Below the pieces are notes generated by a model. It searched no databases. It had not been told where the DNA came from and saw only the letters and a list, made by a program, of their open reading frames with translations. A stretch of DNA of 64,000 bases from the NCBI RefSeq assembly GCF_003474435.1, contig NZ_QRNF01000016.1:7933-71932 (forward strand), in the 5' to 3' direction. Of the stretch, positions 9,962 to 18,942 are shown one piece after another (position 1 is the first letter of the stretch; each line of letters begins with the position of its first letter). Made by a program: the position numbers and the translations under genes. Source of the DNA: Ruminococcus sp. AF46-10NS (GTDB lineage: Bacteria > Bacillota > Clostridia > Lachnospirales > Lachnospiraceae).

Positions 9962-11089
9962 TTACTGATTATTTAAAAGACGTTTCTCATACTCTGCGAA
10001 ATCATAGTCTCTCTGATGGAAATTATTGAAGCGGTTATTTGTCTGCGGCTGTTTAGCCGGCTGTTTCCGGTGGGAAACGGATTTCTCAAGTTGACGCTTC
10101 TTATGCTCTGCATCCAGCAGCCGGATATCTTCCAGAGTATGTACATTTTTCTTTTTCCAACCGGACAGGATCTTATCTGCGTATTGGAAACTTGGTTGTC
10201 CTGTTGTGAGGACTGTCCGGCTGCAGGCTTCCTGGATCAGCTCCAGATCAAAGCCGTAAGTCTTGCGCCAGGTATCAATGTAAGAAATCTCGTTCTCCAC
10301 AGGATTCCGTCCGCTGATGCCCATTGCTTTCAGGATCGTGTAATAATCCCTGGAAAAACGGGAGCTTGCCTCGCGTGCCATTTCCACAGTTGTGACTCCG
10401 TCCCTGAACCAGGCAAGGGCAACCGTTTCAATGTATCGTATACTCTTGCGTCCTCTGGAGACACAGTACTCTACAAGATATTCGATAAGATCTGCTGACA
10501 TTTTAAGTTCATCATAGAAATAAAGGATCTTCTGTATTTCCGTAGGTGTCAGCGTCTTGCTGAGATATTGCTCAGTGATATAGAGAAGCTGACTGATCTC
10601 CTCGTTCTGTTTGAGCTCTTTTACCCGGTCAGGAGTGAGACGGCTGGTTGTATTCGCATTTGTCTGTGCGGATGCCGCAGAACCGGAGGCAACGGAAACA
10701 GAATCTGTGCCAACAGCAGAAGCAAATGCAGAAGCTGTTCCGCCGGAAAATGCTCCCTCACTGGAAACACTGCTCTCAAGCTGCCCGGCATCATCAGGTT
10801 CCAGAAGGGTGATGCCGGACAGCTGCTGGTCTGCTGTGTAAGTCAGGGAGATCAGCTTCTCAGCTTCCCAGTATTTCAGGGCACGGGAAATGTCTCTGTC
10901 CGTACAAAGAAGACGATCTGCCATATCCTCCAGATTAAAAGAAGAAGGAGCTGCAGATACCACCCGGAGAAGATAGATATATACCTTTACAAACTCTCCG
11001 TTGGCACGAGGCATGAAGTTGTCAATAAAACGGTTGGAAAGAACCGTGACCTCCGTTTCGGAGGAATTTTTAAGAGAAATCAGACTCAT
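9962..11089 (-). CDS. DnaD-domain replication initiation protein
   Basis: DnaD/DnaB-family proteins remodel origin DNA and recruit the helicase loader in Firmicutes. The N-terminal winged-helix part (residues about 1-95: FIDNFMPRANGEFVKVYIYL and DISRALKYWEAEKLI) and the C-terminal DnaD domain (about 165-320, with FYDELKMSADLIEYLVEYC and the YIDTWRKTYGFD motif) are both visible. They are joined by an unusual Ser/Ala/Gly-rich linker (about residues 108-150), probably flexible. The basic C-terminus with Gln/Lys/Asn runs could bind DNA. It heads the dnaD-dnaC-prs operon; the promoter and DnaA-box-like arrays lie directly upstream. The 375-residue length is longer than Bacillus DnaD because of the linker and tail. 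Confidence 0.85.
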   Translation of the reverse strand: MSLISLKNSSETEVTVLSNRFIDNFMPRANGEFVKVYIYLLRVVSAAPSSFNLEDMADRLLCTDRDISRALKYWEAEKLISLTYTADQQLSGITLLEPDDAGQLESSVSSEGAFSGGTASAFASAVGTDSVSVASGSAASAQTNANTTSRLTPDRVKELKQNEEISQLLYITEQYLSKTLTPTEIQKILYFYDELKMSADLIEYLVEYCVSRGRKSIRYIETVALAWFRDGVTTVEMAREASSRFSRDYYTILKAMGISGRNPVENEISYIDTWRKTYGFDLELIQEACSRTVLTTGQPSFQYADKILSGWKKKNVHTLEDIRLLDAEHKKRQLEKSVSHRKQPAKQPQTNNRFNNFHQRDYDFAEYEKRLLNNQ

Positions 11090-11201
11090 GATCTGCGCTC
11101 ACCTTTCTTTTTAATATTGACAGCGTTTTGAAATCTATAGCACTCCCGACAGCTGTCACGTAAATTACAGCGGACATAAAAAGTCCGCCATGCTAATGAG
11201 G

Positions 11202-11230
11202 ATTATAGCACAACCACTTTTAAATGAGAA
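11202..11230 (-). promoter_or_regulatory. Sigma-A promoter for dnaD-dnaC-prs
   Basis: On the minus strand TTCTCA and a perfect TATAAT are separated by 17 bases. The leader contains a GCGGAC/GTCCGC hairpin (about 11170-11188 on the + strand). The DnaA-box-like array begins about 20 bases upstream of the -35 element. Confidence 0.55.
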
Positions 11231-11249
11231 TAGTTTATTTTCACAGGAG

Positions 11250-11293
11250 CTATCCACCAATCCGCATGTGGAAAATGTGGATAGTGTGGAAAA
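11250..11293. promoter_or_regulatory. Tandem DnaA-box-like 9-mers upstream of dnaD
   Basis: Three abutting 9-mers with no spacer read TGTGGAAAA (11267-11275), TGTGGATAG (11276-11284) and TGTGGAAAA (11285-11293), compared with the DnaA box TGTGGATAA. An opposite-strand variant, CTATCCACC, lies at 11250-11258. Their place next to the dnaD promoter suggests DnaA-dependent regulation or titration. An AT-rich stretch follows (about 11294-11370). Confidence 0.6.
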
Positions 11294-11390
11294 CTTTGAG
11301 GATAACATTATTAGAAACTTGAATAAACCACGATTTTATAAGAAAATTGCGGTATTTGCAGAAATATGTTGTCGAGTTATGTCAAGTGGG

Positions 11391-11459
11391 TTATGCACAA
11401 AAAAATCCACATGCCAGGCACCTCTGGAATGTGCATAAGCATGTGGATAATGTGGATAA
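11391..11459. promoter_or_regulatory. Second DnaA-box cluster next to the murC 3' end
   Basis: Two perfect DnaA boxes TGTGGATAA abut at 11442-11450 and 11451-11459. Near-matches are TTATGCACA (11391-11399), AAATCCACA (11403-11411) and TGTGCATAA (11430-11438); another, TTATCAACA, lies just inside murC at 11513-11521. With the array at 11250-11293 this fills the roughly 370-base gap between dnaD and murC, which holds no gene that I can support. Confidence 0.65.
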
Positions 11460-12839
11460 CTATTTTCCGAGGATGTGTTCTCCAATATTTACAACGTCTC
11501 CCGCGCCCATAGTTATCAACAAATCACCATGTGCACAACTTTTTAAAAGAAAGCTCTCGATCTCATCGAAAGTCGGGAAATATTCACAAGGGGTTCCCAG
11601 TTCCTGGATCTGTTTCTGGAGATCCTGGGAGGAAATGCCAAGGTCATCCGTCTCACGTGCTGCGTAGATATCAGCAAGAACTACGTGGTCAGCAAGAGTC
11701 AGGGCTTTGGCAAATTCAGGAAGCAGAGCCTTGGTACGTGTGTAAGTATGTGGCTGAAATACGCACCATACTTTCTGATGAGGATAATTCTTTGCTGCGT
11801 GAAGAGTTGCCTCGATCTCTGTTGGATGATGTGCGTAGTCATCAATAATGGTAACGCCTCCGATTTCGCCCTTATACTGGAAACGGCGGTCTGTACCTGT
11901 AAAGCTTCCAAGTCCTTTAACGATCACCTCATCCGGAAGGTTGAGAAGACGTCCTACGGCGATGGATGCAAGTGCATTGGATACATTGTGGATACCCGGT
12001 ACACGGAGATAGTAGTTGCCGATTTTTTTGCCCTGGAAAAGGACGGAGAAAGAAGGATGTCCATATTTATCCCAGGTGATATCTGTGGCTATGTAATCAG
12101 CATCGTTCTCAAGGCCATAGGTAAGTACCTGACATGGGAGGTCACGGGTGATCGTTTCATATTCCGGGGTGTCCGCGTTGATGATCAGCGTTCCGTCAGC
12201 CGGCAGAAGCTCTGCAAACCTGCGGAAGGAGTGGCGGATATCATCAATGTCCTTGAAGAAATCAAGATGATCTGCATCCATGTTCAGGATCACGCTGATT
12301 TTCGGGAAAAAGCTGAGAAAGCTGTTGGTGTACTCACATGCTTCTGTGACAAAAGTCTCAGAATTTCCAACACGGATATTGCCGTGGATGGCAGGAAGGA
12401 TACCGCCAACACTGATGGTAGGATCGCAGTCACCCTCAAGAAGGATGTGGGAAACCATGGAAGTTGTGGTTGTTTTGCCATGGGTACCGGAAATCGCAAT
12501 CGGTGTGTCGTAGTTGCGCATGATCTGTCCAAGAAGCTCTGCACGTGTGAGCATTGGAAGACCTTTCTCTCTGGCGCAGGCGAATTCAGGGTTGTCCGGA
12601 TGGATGGCTGCTGTGTATACAACAACATCTACATCATCCTTGATATTGGAAGCGCGCTGTCCATAGTAAATCACTGCACCGCGCTCCTCCAGTGTGCGGG
12701 TAAGCGGGCTGGCTTTTGCATCGGAGCCGGAGATCCTGAAATTCTCTTCAAGAAGAATCTCTGCAAGGCCGCTCATGCTGATGCCGCCGATTCCGATAAA
12801 ATGAATGTGAAGCGGTTTATGAAAGTCTATCTGATACAT
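11460..12839 (-). CDS. murC: UDP-N-acetylmuramate--L-alanine ligase
   Basis: MurC adds L-Ala to UDP-MurNAc, the first peptide step of cytoplasmic peptidoglycan precursor synthesis. The N-terminal UDP-binding motif GIGGISMSGLAEIL (about residues 16-29), the ATP loop SGTHGKTTTTSM (about 118-129), the central-domain NMDADHLDFF and the ligase C-domain motif DDYAHHPTEIEATL (about 329-342) are all present. The 459-residue length is typical. The ATG at 12839 follows AAGGAGAT at good spacing. It stands alone on the minus strand, separated from the dnaD operon by the DnaA-box region; the stop codon abuts a perfect DnaA box. Confidence 0.95.
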   Translation of the reverse strand: MYQIDFHKPLHIHFIGIGGISMSGLAEILLEENFRISGSDAKASPLTRTLEERGAVIYYGQRASNIKDDVDVVVYTAAIHPDNPEFACAREKGLPMLTRAELLGQIMRNYDTPIAISGTHGKTTTTSMVSHILLEGDCDPTISVGGILPAIHGNIRVGNSETFVTEACEYTNSFLSFFPKISVILNMDADHLDFFKDIDDIRHSFRRFAELLPADGTLIINADTPEYETITRDLPCQVLTYGLENDADYIATDITWDKYGHPSFSVLFQGKKIGNYYLRVPGIHNVSNALASIAVGRLLNLPDEVIVKGLGSFTGTDRRFQYKGEIGGVTIIDDYAHHPTEIEATLHAAKNYPHQKVWCVFQPHTYTRTKALLPEFAKALTLADHVVLADIYAARETDDLGISSQDLQKQIQELGTPCEYFPTFDEIESFLLKSCAHGDLLITMGAGDVVNIGEHILGK

Positions 12840-12890
12840 AATAATCTCCTTATATATGTGTGTTGTTTTCGGGATTCTCTGATCTGTTTT

Positions 12891-12919
12891 ATTATACCGC
12901 GTCCGGAATCAATTGAAAA
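12891..12919 (-). promoter_or_regulatory. Sigma-A promoter for murC
   Basis: Minus-strand TTTTCA and TATAAT are 17 bases apart, about 52 bases before the murC start. It lies back to back with the glgC promoter in the 315-base murC-glgC gap, in which I see no gene. Confidence 0.5.
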
Positions 12920-13094
12920 GTGGTACTTTCGGAGAAAAAAGTGGTTTTGCGCGGATTATAAAAGTAGCCAGAAAATATCGTCGAAAAATGTTGAAATTTA
13001 CCAGAAGAACAGAAAAAATGATTAGTCAGACCAATTTATAGTATACAATAGCGATAAAAAAAATAAAATGTAGACAAAATAATTGTAAAAAATG

Positions 13095-13123
13095 TTCACT
13101 AATACGGTGAAGTATGCTATAAT
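13095..13123 (+). promoter_or_regulatory. Sigma-A promoter for glgC-glgD
   Basis: TTCACT and a perfect TATAAT are 17 bases apart, ending 31 bases before the glgC ATG. The leader is too short for a riboswitch. Confidence 0.6.
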
Positions 13124-13154
13124 TAAATAATCATAACATACAAGAGGTGATCGC

Positions 13155-14432
13155 ATGATTAAGAAAGAGATGATTGCCATGCTCTTGGCCGGTGGGCAAG
13201 GCAGCAGGTTAGGAGTTTTGACAGAAAAAGTTGCAAAGCCGGCAGTCGCTTTTGGGGGTAAATATCGTATCATCGATTTTCCACTGAGCAATTGTATTAA
13301 CTCAGGAATTGACACAGTGGGTGTGCTGACACAGTACCAGCCGCTACGTCTGAATACACATATCGGCATCGGTATTCCGTGGGATCTGGACCGCAATGAG
13401 GGCGGTGTCACAGTCCTGCCGCCGTACGAGAAGAGCACAAGCAGTGAATGGTACACAGGAACTGCCAATGCAATTTATCAGAACCTGGCGTATATGGAGC
13501 AGTATAATCCGGATTATGTACTGATTCTTTCCGGAGACCATATCTATAAGATGGATTACGAAGTAATGCTGGATTTCCACAAGGCGAACAAGGCAGATAT
13601 CACGATTGCATGTATGCCGGTTCCTATTGAGGAAGCCAGCCGTTTTGGTATTATGGTAACTGATGAGAGCAACCGTATTACCGAGTTCGAGGAGAAGCCG
13701 GAGCATCCAAGCAGCAACCTGGCATCCATGGGTATTTATATTTTCTCATGGCCGGTTCTGAAAGAAGCACTGCTCGCACTGAAAGATCAGAATGGATGCG
13801 ATTTCGGTAAACATATCCTTCCGTATTGCAAGGAAAAAGGCCAGCGTCTTTTTGCCTATGAATACAATGGCTACTGGAAAGATGTCGGAACTCTTGGTTC
13901 TTACTGGGAAGCTAATATGGAGCTGATCGATATCATTCCGGAATTTAATCTTTACGAGGAATTCTGGAGGATCTATACCAAGGGAGATGTAGTTCCGCCG
14001 CAGTACATTGCTGCAGAGGCAGTTGTGGACAAGTGTATCATAGGCGAGGGAACTGAGATTTATGGTGAAGTACATAATTCTGTTATCGGTCCTAATGTAA
14101 CCATCGGCAAGGGAAGTGTGATCCGTGATTCCATTATCATGAAGAACACTGCAGTTGGAGAGAATGTTGTTATGGATAAAGCGATTGTAGCTGAGGATGT
14201 ATCCATCGGAAACAACGTTGTGATCGGCTGCGGTGAGGAAGCACCGAATGTTCTGAAGCCGGCAGTATATTCCTTTGGCCTTGCTGCTATCGGAGAGAAC
14301 AGTGTGATCCCGGATAATGTGAAGATCGGTAAGAATACCGCTATCTCAGGCGTTACAACAAAAGATGACTACCCTGACGGAGAACTGGCAGGTGGCCAGG
14401 TAATTGCAGCAAAGGACGGTGGGAAAGAATGA
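13155..14432 (+). CDS. glgC: Glucose-1-phosphate adenylyltransferase, catalytic subunit
   Basis: GlgC forms ADP-glucose from glucose-1-phosphate and ATP, the committed step of glycogen synthesis. The nucleotide-binding loop [14 protein letters not shown] (about residues 11-24), [19 protein letters not shown] (about 29-47), [10 protein letters not shown] and the hexapeptide-repeat beta-helix from about residue 295 mark a full-length enzyme (425 aa). An AAGAGGTG ribosome site precedes the ATG. Its stop overlaps the glgD start by four bases (ATGA), so the two are translationally coupled. In Firmicutes GlgC and GlgD form a mixed enzyme; GlgC carries the intact active-site loop here. Confidence 0.93.
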   Translation: MIKKEMIAMLLAGGQGSRLGVLTEKVAKPAVAFGGKYRIIDFPLSNCINSGIDTVGVLTQYQPLRLNTHIGIGIPWDLDRNEGGVTVLPPYEKSTSSEWYTGTANAIYQNLAYMEQYNPDYVLILSGDHIYKMDYEVMLDFHKANKADITIACMPVPIEEASRFGIMVTDESNRITEFEEKPEHPSSNLASMGIYIFSWPVLKEALLALKDQNGCDFGKHILPYCKEKGQRLFAYEYNGYWKDVGTLGSYWEANMELIDIIPEFNLYEEFWRIYTKGDVVPPQYIAAEAVVDKCIIGEGTEIYGEVHNSVIGPNVTIGKGSVIRDSIIMKNTAVGENVVMDKAIVAEDVSIGNNVVIGCGEEAPNVLKPAVYSFGLAAIGENSVIPDNVKIGKNTAISGVTTKDDYPDGELAGGQVIAAKDGGKE

Positions 14433-15550
14433 GAGCGATAGGTATTATTTTGGCAGGCGGTAACAATAACCGCATGAGAGAATTATCAAACAAGAGAGCG
14501 ATAGCAGCTATGCCTATTGCAGGAAGCTATCGCGCAATTGACTTTGCTTTAAGCAACATGGCGAATTCACACATTCAGAAGGTTGCTGTTCTGACACAGT
14601 ATAATGCCCGTTCCCTGAATGAACATTTAAGCTCTTCCAAATGGTGGGATTTCGGAAGAAAGCAGGGAGGTCTCTATGTTTTCACTCCGACTATCACCAA
14701 GGACAACAGCTTATGGTATCAGGGAACTGCAGATGCGATCTATCAGAATCTTACATTCCTGAAGAACAGTCATGAACCGTATGTTGTGATCGCTTCCGGT
14801 GATGGAATCTACAAACTGGATTACAATAAAGTTCTGGAATACCATATTGCGAAACGGGCAGATGTTACAGTTGTATGCACCACCTGTCAGGATCAGAGCC
14901 AGGTTGAGAGATTTGGCGTGCTTCGCATGAATGAAGACTGCAGGATTGAAGAATTTGAGGAGAAACCAATCGTTTCTTCTTATAATACTGTATCTACAGG
15001 TATTTATGTTATCCGAAGAAGACAGCTGATCGAGCTGATCGAGCGTGCTGCTCAGGAAGGAAGACATGATTTTGTAAATGATATTCTCATCAGATATAAG
15101 AATCTCAAGAGAATTTATGGCTATAAGATCGATACTTACTGGAACAATATTTCCACAGCAGAGGCTTATTATCAGACAAATATGGATTTCCTGAAACCGG
15201 AGATCCGCAATTATTTCTTTAAACAGGAGCCAGGGATCAAGACAAAGATCGCAGATGTGCCGCCGGCTAAATATAATCCGGGTGCAGATGTGAAGAATAG
15301 TCTGGTCTCCAGCGGATGTATCATTAATGGTACAGTAGAAAATTCTGTCCTGTTCCGTGATGTATTTGTAGGCAATAACTGTGTTATTAAAAACTCTGTG
15401 ATTCTTAATGACGTATACCTTGGAGATAATACGCATATCGAGAACTGCATTGTTGAGAGCCGGGATACTATCCGGGCGAATTCATATTACTGCGGCGAAG
15501 AAGGAGAAGTGAAGATCGTCGTGGAGAAAAACGAACGCTACGTATTATAA
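14429..15550 (+). CDS. glgD: GlgD, regulatory paralogue of ADP-glucose pyrophosphorylase
   Basis: GlgD is a shorter paralogue (373 aa) of GlgC that in Gram-positive bacteria pairs with it and raises its activity. The P-loop region is altered to [18 protein letters not shown] instead of the GQGSRL form, and the active-site wording downstream is diverged, consistent with weak or no catalysis. The nucleotidyltransferase fold (residues about 1-235) and left-handed beta-helix (about 280-350, repeats such as [16 protein letters not shown]) remain visible. It overlaps glgC by four bases. No glycogen synthase or branching enzyme is adjacent in this window. Confidence 0.9.
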   Translation: MRAIGIILAGGNNNRMRELSNKRAIAAMPIAGSYRAIDFALSNMANSHIQKVAVLTQYNARSLNEHLSSSKWWDFGRKQGGLYVFTPTITKDNSLWYQGTADAIYQNLTFLKNSHEPYVVIASGDGIYKLDYNKVLEYHIAKRADVTVVCTTCQDQSQVERFGVLRMNEDCRIEEFEEKPIVSSYNTVSTGIYVIRRRQLIELIERAAQEGRHDFVNDILIRYKNLKRIYGYKIDTYWNNISTAEAYYQTNMDFLKPEIRNYFFKQEPGIKTKIADVPPAKYNPGADVKNSLVSSGCIINGTVENSVLFRDVFVGNNCVIKNSVILNDVYLGDNTHIENCIVESRDTIRANSYYCGEEGEVKIVVEKNERYVL

Positions 15551-15609
15551 ATTGCAGAAATTCAGAAATTCCCGCAGATACGTTAGGCGAAATGAAAGGG
15601 GCAAGTAGC

Positions 15610-15903
15610 ATGAATATTACAGATGTACGTGTGAGGAAGGTAGCAAAAGAAGGGAAGATGAAGGCCGTTGTGTCTGTCACAATAGATGACGAGTTTGTAG
15701 TACATGACATTAAGGTTATCGAAGGTGAGAAAGGCCTGTTTATCGCAATGCCAAGCCGTAAGGCCAGTGACGGGGAATACCGTGACATTGCACATCCGAT
15801 CAACTCTGCTACCAGAGAGCGGATCCAGACTATCATCCTGGACAAGTATCAGGAAGTGATGGCTGAGGAAGCAGAAGGAGAGGTTCTGGAGGCCGCAGAA
15901 TAA
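15610..15903 (+). CDS. spoVG: SpoVG family regulator
   Basis: SpoVG is a small nucleic-acid-binding regulator conserved in Firmicutes and linked to sporulation, division and envelope control. The sequence [19 protein letters not shown], the [10 protein letters not shown] segment and [21 protein letters not shown] are diagnostic. I chose the ATG at 15610, which follows GAAAGGGGC, rather than the in-frame ATG six codons upstream, because it matches the family start exactly. The product is 97 aa with an acidic tail ([12 protein letters not shown]). It sits 59 bases after glgD and ends 69 bases before the first copy of the repeated cloverleaf element. Confidence 0.92.
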   Translation: MNITDVRVRKVAKEGKMKAVVSVTIDDEFVVHDIKVIEGEKGLFIAMPSRKASDGEYRDIAHPINSATRERIQTIILDKYQEVMAEEAEGEVLEAAE

Positions 15904-15972
15904 AACGGCTATGGGTTTGACAGCGGAGAAAGATCCGCCTGACTGACGATGTGGGAATTGAACTGCGTAGGA

Positions 15973-16140
15973 TTATTTTAACCGAATCAAGTAAGTCCCC
16001 TGCTTCAATTGCGAGGAGCAATAAGCAGTGGGTGGGACTTACTTGTATCAGGAGGGGTACAAGGCCCCTCCTGATAAACTGCGGAGCAGTTATTCGGTTA
16101 TGAGCAAGTAGCGAAAGCGGATTGCGAATATCCGATTGAC
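15973..16140. repeat. Cloverleaf-forming intergenic repeat, copy 1
   Basis: This 168-base element is nearly identical to the one at 53031-53197. Four perfect helices nest: an outer stem AACCGAAT (15980-15987)/ATTCGGTT (16092-16099); arm B AAGTAAGTCCC/GGGACTTACTT (15989-15999/16034-16044) with inner pairing CTGCTT/AAGCAG; arm C TATCAGGAGGGG/CCCCTCCTGATA (16046-16057/16065-16076); and arm D AACTGC-GGA-GCAGTT (16077-16091). A 41-base tail follows with its own CGGAT/ATCCG hairpin. It contains no significant ORF. It could be a structured RNA, a MITE- or REP-like mobile element, or a processing site. It lies between convergent spoVG and cbiK. Confidence 0.85.
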
Positions 16141-16154
16141 TATCAATTACAAAA

Positions 16155-16952
16155 TTAAACCGATGCGTTCATGGCATCCTGTACATGATCAACAAGGATC
16201 TGTCTGATCTCCGGGTATTCTCCAAGCCCCTTTAATACTGGTGTAACCTCATATCCACCGGAAGAAAGAAGATTCATCCAGGAATCCGGATCATCCCCTG
16301 CAAGGTCGTTCTGTGCGTGATCTCCGGCTACGATCATAAACGGAGCAAGCATGATCTTCTTTGGCTTAAAAGTATCAGCAGCACGGAGAAGAGAGTCCAG
16401 TGCAGGATAAGCTTCCACAGTGCCAAGGAAAATATTCTTGTGTCCCATATCCTGGAAGCGATAAGCCAGTGCTGCATAGACAGTGTTGGAATAATGTTCT
16501 GTTCCATGTCCCATAAGAACAAGGGCTGTCATTGAATCCATATCCTGAAATTCATCTGCTACAGCTTTCACAACAGCCTGGTTGTCATTCTCTGTGGTAA
16601 GAAGCGGGTTTCCAAAAACAATGCTTGCAAACTGATCTTTAAAAGAAAGGGCATCTGCCTTCATCTGATCATTCTCAATACCGTTGATCACATGGGTGGG
16701 CTGTACTACAACATCTGTGATCCCATCGCGGAGCATCTGCTCCATGGCTTCTTTTACAGTATTTATAATGATCCCGTCGCGTTTTTTGAGCTTGGAAATG
16801 ATCATCTTGCTTGTCCACGCACGGTAGGTTGGACAGGCCGGGAATGCATCGGCAATATCGCGCTCAATAGCATCAATGGTAACTTTACGCGTATTCTCGT
16901 AGCTTGTGCCGAAGCTGACTACAAGGATCGCTTTTTTTGAAGCTGAATTCAT
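16155..16952 (-). CDS. cbiK: Sirohydrochlorin cobaltochelatase
   Basis: CbiK inserts cobalt into sirohydrochlorin in the anaerobic (early-cobalt) route to cobalamin. VVSFGTSYENTRK near the start, the catalytic-histidine motif LMGHGTEHYSN (about residues 142-152), the LGTVEAYPAL segment and FMIVAGDHAQNDLAG are characteristic. I chose the ATG at 16952, which follows GGAGG and gives 265 aa; an upstream in-frame ATG adds 17 residues without a matching ribosome site. It is divergent from hemA and sits beside the genes that supply its substrate, which suggests that the cluster feeds cobalamin. An anaerobic metal-chelatase role in siroheme synthesis is also possible. Confidence 0.9.
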   Translation of the reverse strand: MNSASKKAILVVSFGTSYENTRKVTIDAIERDIADAFPACPTYRAWTSKMIISKLKKRDGIIINTVKEAMEQMLRDGITDVVVQPTHVINGIENDQMKADALSFKDQFASIVFGNPLLTTENDNQAVVKAVADEFQDMDSMTALVLMGHGTEHYSNTVYAALAYRFQDMGHKNIFLGTVEAYPALDSLLRAADTFKPKKIMLAPFMIVAGDHAQNDLAGDDPDSWMNLLSSGGYEVTPVLKGLGEYPEIRQILVDHVQDAMNASV

Positions 16953-17076
16953 ACTGGGATTTCCTCCATCCTGGAAAATATTGATTTTTATATTTTTCCG
17001 CAAAAATATAAAAGAATTATGCAGATTTCTACCTGATGAACATTATAAAAGGCAGGCACAGGATTGTCAATCATAG

Positions 17077-17105
17077 TTGACTTTCCAGCCGGAAATGTTT
17101 ATCAT
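17077..17105 (+). promoter_or_regulatory. Sigma-A promoter for the hem operon
   Basis: TTGACT and TATCAT are 17 bases apart, with a leader of about 115 bases before hemA. TTCCAGCCGGAA in the spacer is an imperfect inverted repeat and might be an operator. I see no cobalamin riboswitch hallmark in the leader. Confidence 0.55.
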
Positions 17106-17228
17106 TATATAAGACTGCGAAAATATGCGAAATGTACAGGAATATACGTGTGAGAGAACGGAATTTCGGCAGAAAAGACATAAATTTTGCTGGATTTATA
17201 TTATAGAAACAAAGGAGAAACATAAGAC

Positions 17229-18464
17229 ATGAGTATATTCATGCTTGGAATTGACCATAATATGGCACCTGTGGATATCAGAGCTCTTTTTGCCTTTACC
17301 CGGAAGAATACCGGGGAGGCACTGCAGCAGCTCCATAAAGAGCCGGGGATCTGCGGGTGTATTATTCTGTCAACCTGCAACCGTCTGGAGTTGTGGGTAA
17401 GCACAGATGATGATGATGATGAAAAGCCGGAACTGTATCAGTGGCTTTGTTCATTGAAGGGAGTGCAGGGAGAAGAATACCGGAAATATTTCATCAGCAG
17501 AGAGAATGAAGAGGCAGTGGAGCATCTTTTTTACCTGACCAGCGGTCTGAAATCACAGATTCTGGGAGAAGATCAGATTCTTACCCAGGTAAAAGAAGCC
17601 TTAAGCTTTGCAAGGGATGAATTTACCACAGACAGTGTTCTGGAGGTGCTTTTCCGTATGGCTGTCACAGTTGGAAAGAAGATCAAGACAGAGGTTCCTT
17701 TTTCCCATGGAAATCCATCTGTGATCCATCAGGCCATCCGATTTCTGGAAGAGGGCGGATATCACATACGTAATAAGGTCTGTATGGTGATCGGAAACGG
17801 CGAGATGGGTAAGATGGCGGCACAGACATTAAGAGAAGCAGGAGCTGATGTAACGGTCACCATTCGTCAGTACAGAAGCGGCGTGGTAAATATCCCGGTT
17901 GGATGCAGCAGGATCAATTATGGTGAGAGAATGGATTATCTGCCGGAATGTGATCTGGTCGTCAGTGCAACGGCAAGTCCGAACTATACACTGACAGAAG
18001 AGCTGTTTGAGGATGTGAGACTGGAGCGGCCTATGATACTGATTGATCTGGCAGTGCCAAGAGATATTGACCCGGAGATCGGAAAGAAAGAAAATCTGAC
18101 GCTTTATGATATGGACAGTTTCCGTGTCAGTGAGACACCGAAGGAGCTTGCAGATAATCTGGAGGCAGCCGGTGCGATCGTAAAAGCACAGATGGATGAG
18201 TTTTTTCAGTGGCTGGACGGACGGGATATTATTCCGCGTATCCAGGAGATCAGAGCTGATGCAGTGGAGGATCTGAATTTAAGGATCGACAAGATTTTCC
18301 GTAAGACTCCGATGGAAGACTCAGACAGAGAAAAATTAAAAAAAGCAGTGGATACTGCGGCCGGAAAAGTTGTGAACAAGCTGATCTTCGGACTCAGGGA
18401 CAGCCTGAACCAGGATGCTTTTCTGGAATGTGTGGAAGGACTGGAGAAACTTTATGAAGAATAA
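17229..18464 (+). CDS. hemA: Glutamyl-tRNA reductase
   Basis: HemA reduces glutamyl-tRNA to glutamate-1-semialdehyde with NADPH, starting tetrapyrrole synthesis by the C5 route. The N-terminal GIDHNMAPVDIR (about residues 7-18), the catalytic-cysteine motif LSTCNRLELW (Cys about 50), LTSGLKSQILGEDQI and a Rossmann motif VMIGNGEMGKMAA-like stretch (about 190) are present, with a C-terminal dimerisation domain. At 411 aa it is complete. The ATG follows AAAGGAGAAAC. It is the first gene of a six-gene operon and overlaps the next gene by 11 bases. Confidence 0.94.
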   Translation: MSIFMLGIDHNMAPVDIRALFAFTRKNTGEALQQLHKEPGICGCIILSTCNRLELWVSTDDDDDEKPELYQWLCSLKGVQGEEYRKYFISRENEEAVEHLFYLTSGLKSQILGEDQILTQVKEALSFARDEFTTDSVLEVLFRMAVTVGKKIKTEVPFSHGNPSVIHQAIRFLEEGGYHIRNKVCMVIGNGEMGKMAAQTLREAGADVTVTIRQYRSGVVNIPVGCSRINYGERMDYLPECDLVVSATASPNYTLTEELFEDVRLERPMILIDLAVPRDIDPEIGKKENLTLYDMDSFRVSETPKELADNLEAAGAIVKAQMDEFFQWLDGRDIIPRIQEIRADAVEDLNLRIDKIFRKTPMEDSDREKLKKAVDTAAGKVVNKLIFGLRDSLNQDAFLECVEGLEKLYEE

Positions 18465-18942
18465 ACCTTATTTCCCCATGTTTATAGATTTGTCAGATAA
18501 GAACATCGTTGTGGCAGGAGGCGGCAAGATCGCCACAAGAAGAGTGTGTACACTTCTGAAATTTACAAGAAATATTACTGTGGTGGCACCGAAAGTTACA
18601 CAGGAACTGATGGATCTTGGAAAGGCAGGAACAATAACCTTACATAACCGGCCTGTGAAACGTTCTGATTTTGCAGCCGCATATATGGTGATCGCAGCCA
18701 CCAATGACTGGAAATTAAACGATGAGATCCACCGTGTCTGTCGTGAAGAGGGTATTTATGTGAATGTAGCTTCCGACAGAGAAGCCTGTGATTTTTATTT
18801 TCCGGGTGTTTATATGCGGGATGAGATGGTTGTAGGTGTTACAGCCAGTGGCCTTGACCATAAGAAAGCGAAGCGCATACGGGAAGAGATCCAGAAAGCA
18901 CTGGAAAAAGTATTAGAGGAGCAGGACGATGAAGAAGAATAA
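18454..18942 (+). CDS. Precorrin-2 dehydrogenase (siroheme synthase N-terminal type)
   Basis: This is a SirC/Met8/CysG-N type enzyme, which oxidises precorrin-2 to sirohydrochlorin with NAD. The Rossmann loop VVAGGGKIATRRV (about residues 18-30), VVAPK, and VNVASDREACDFYFPG are diagnostic. The product is 162 aa without the CysG methylase half, which is supplied by the cobA-hemD fusion downstream. The ATG at 18454 lies inside the 3' end of hemA, pointing to translational coupling. Together with cbiK it makes the branch toward siroheme or cobalamin explicit. Confidence 0.9.
   Translation: MKNKPYFPMFIDLSDKNIVVAGGGKIATRRVCTLLKFTRNITVVAPKVTQELMDLGKAGTITLHNRPVKRSDFAAAYMVIAATNDWKLNDEIHRVCREEGIYVNVASDREACDFYFPGVYMRDEMVVGVTASGLDHKKAKRIREEIQKALEKVLEEQDDEEE

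Noticed and set aside
11190-11667. Open frames on the + strand across the dnaD-murC gap
   Set aside because: They lack ribosome sites, run antisense into murC, and their length is explained by the DnaA-box-rich low-stop sequence.
11685-13025. A 446-codon open frame antisense to murC
   Set aside because: The minus strand encodes an intact MurC with all motifs; this frame has none and no start site.
15973-16140. The cloverleaf element as a tRNA gene
   Set aside because: The arms are far too long, there is no anticodon arm or T-loop sequence, and the element is twice tRNA length.
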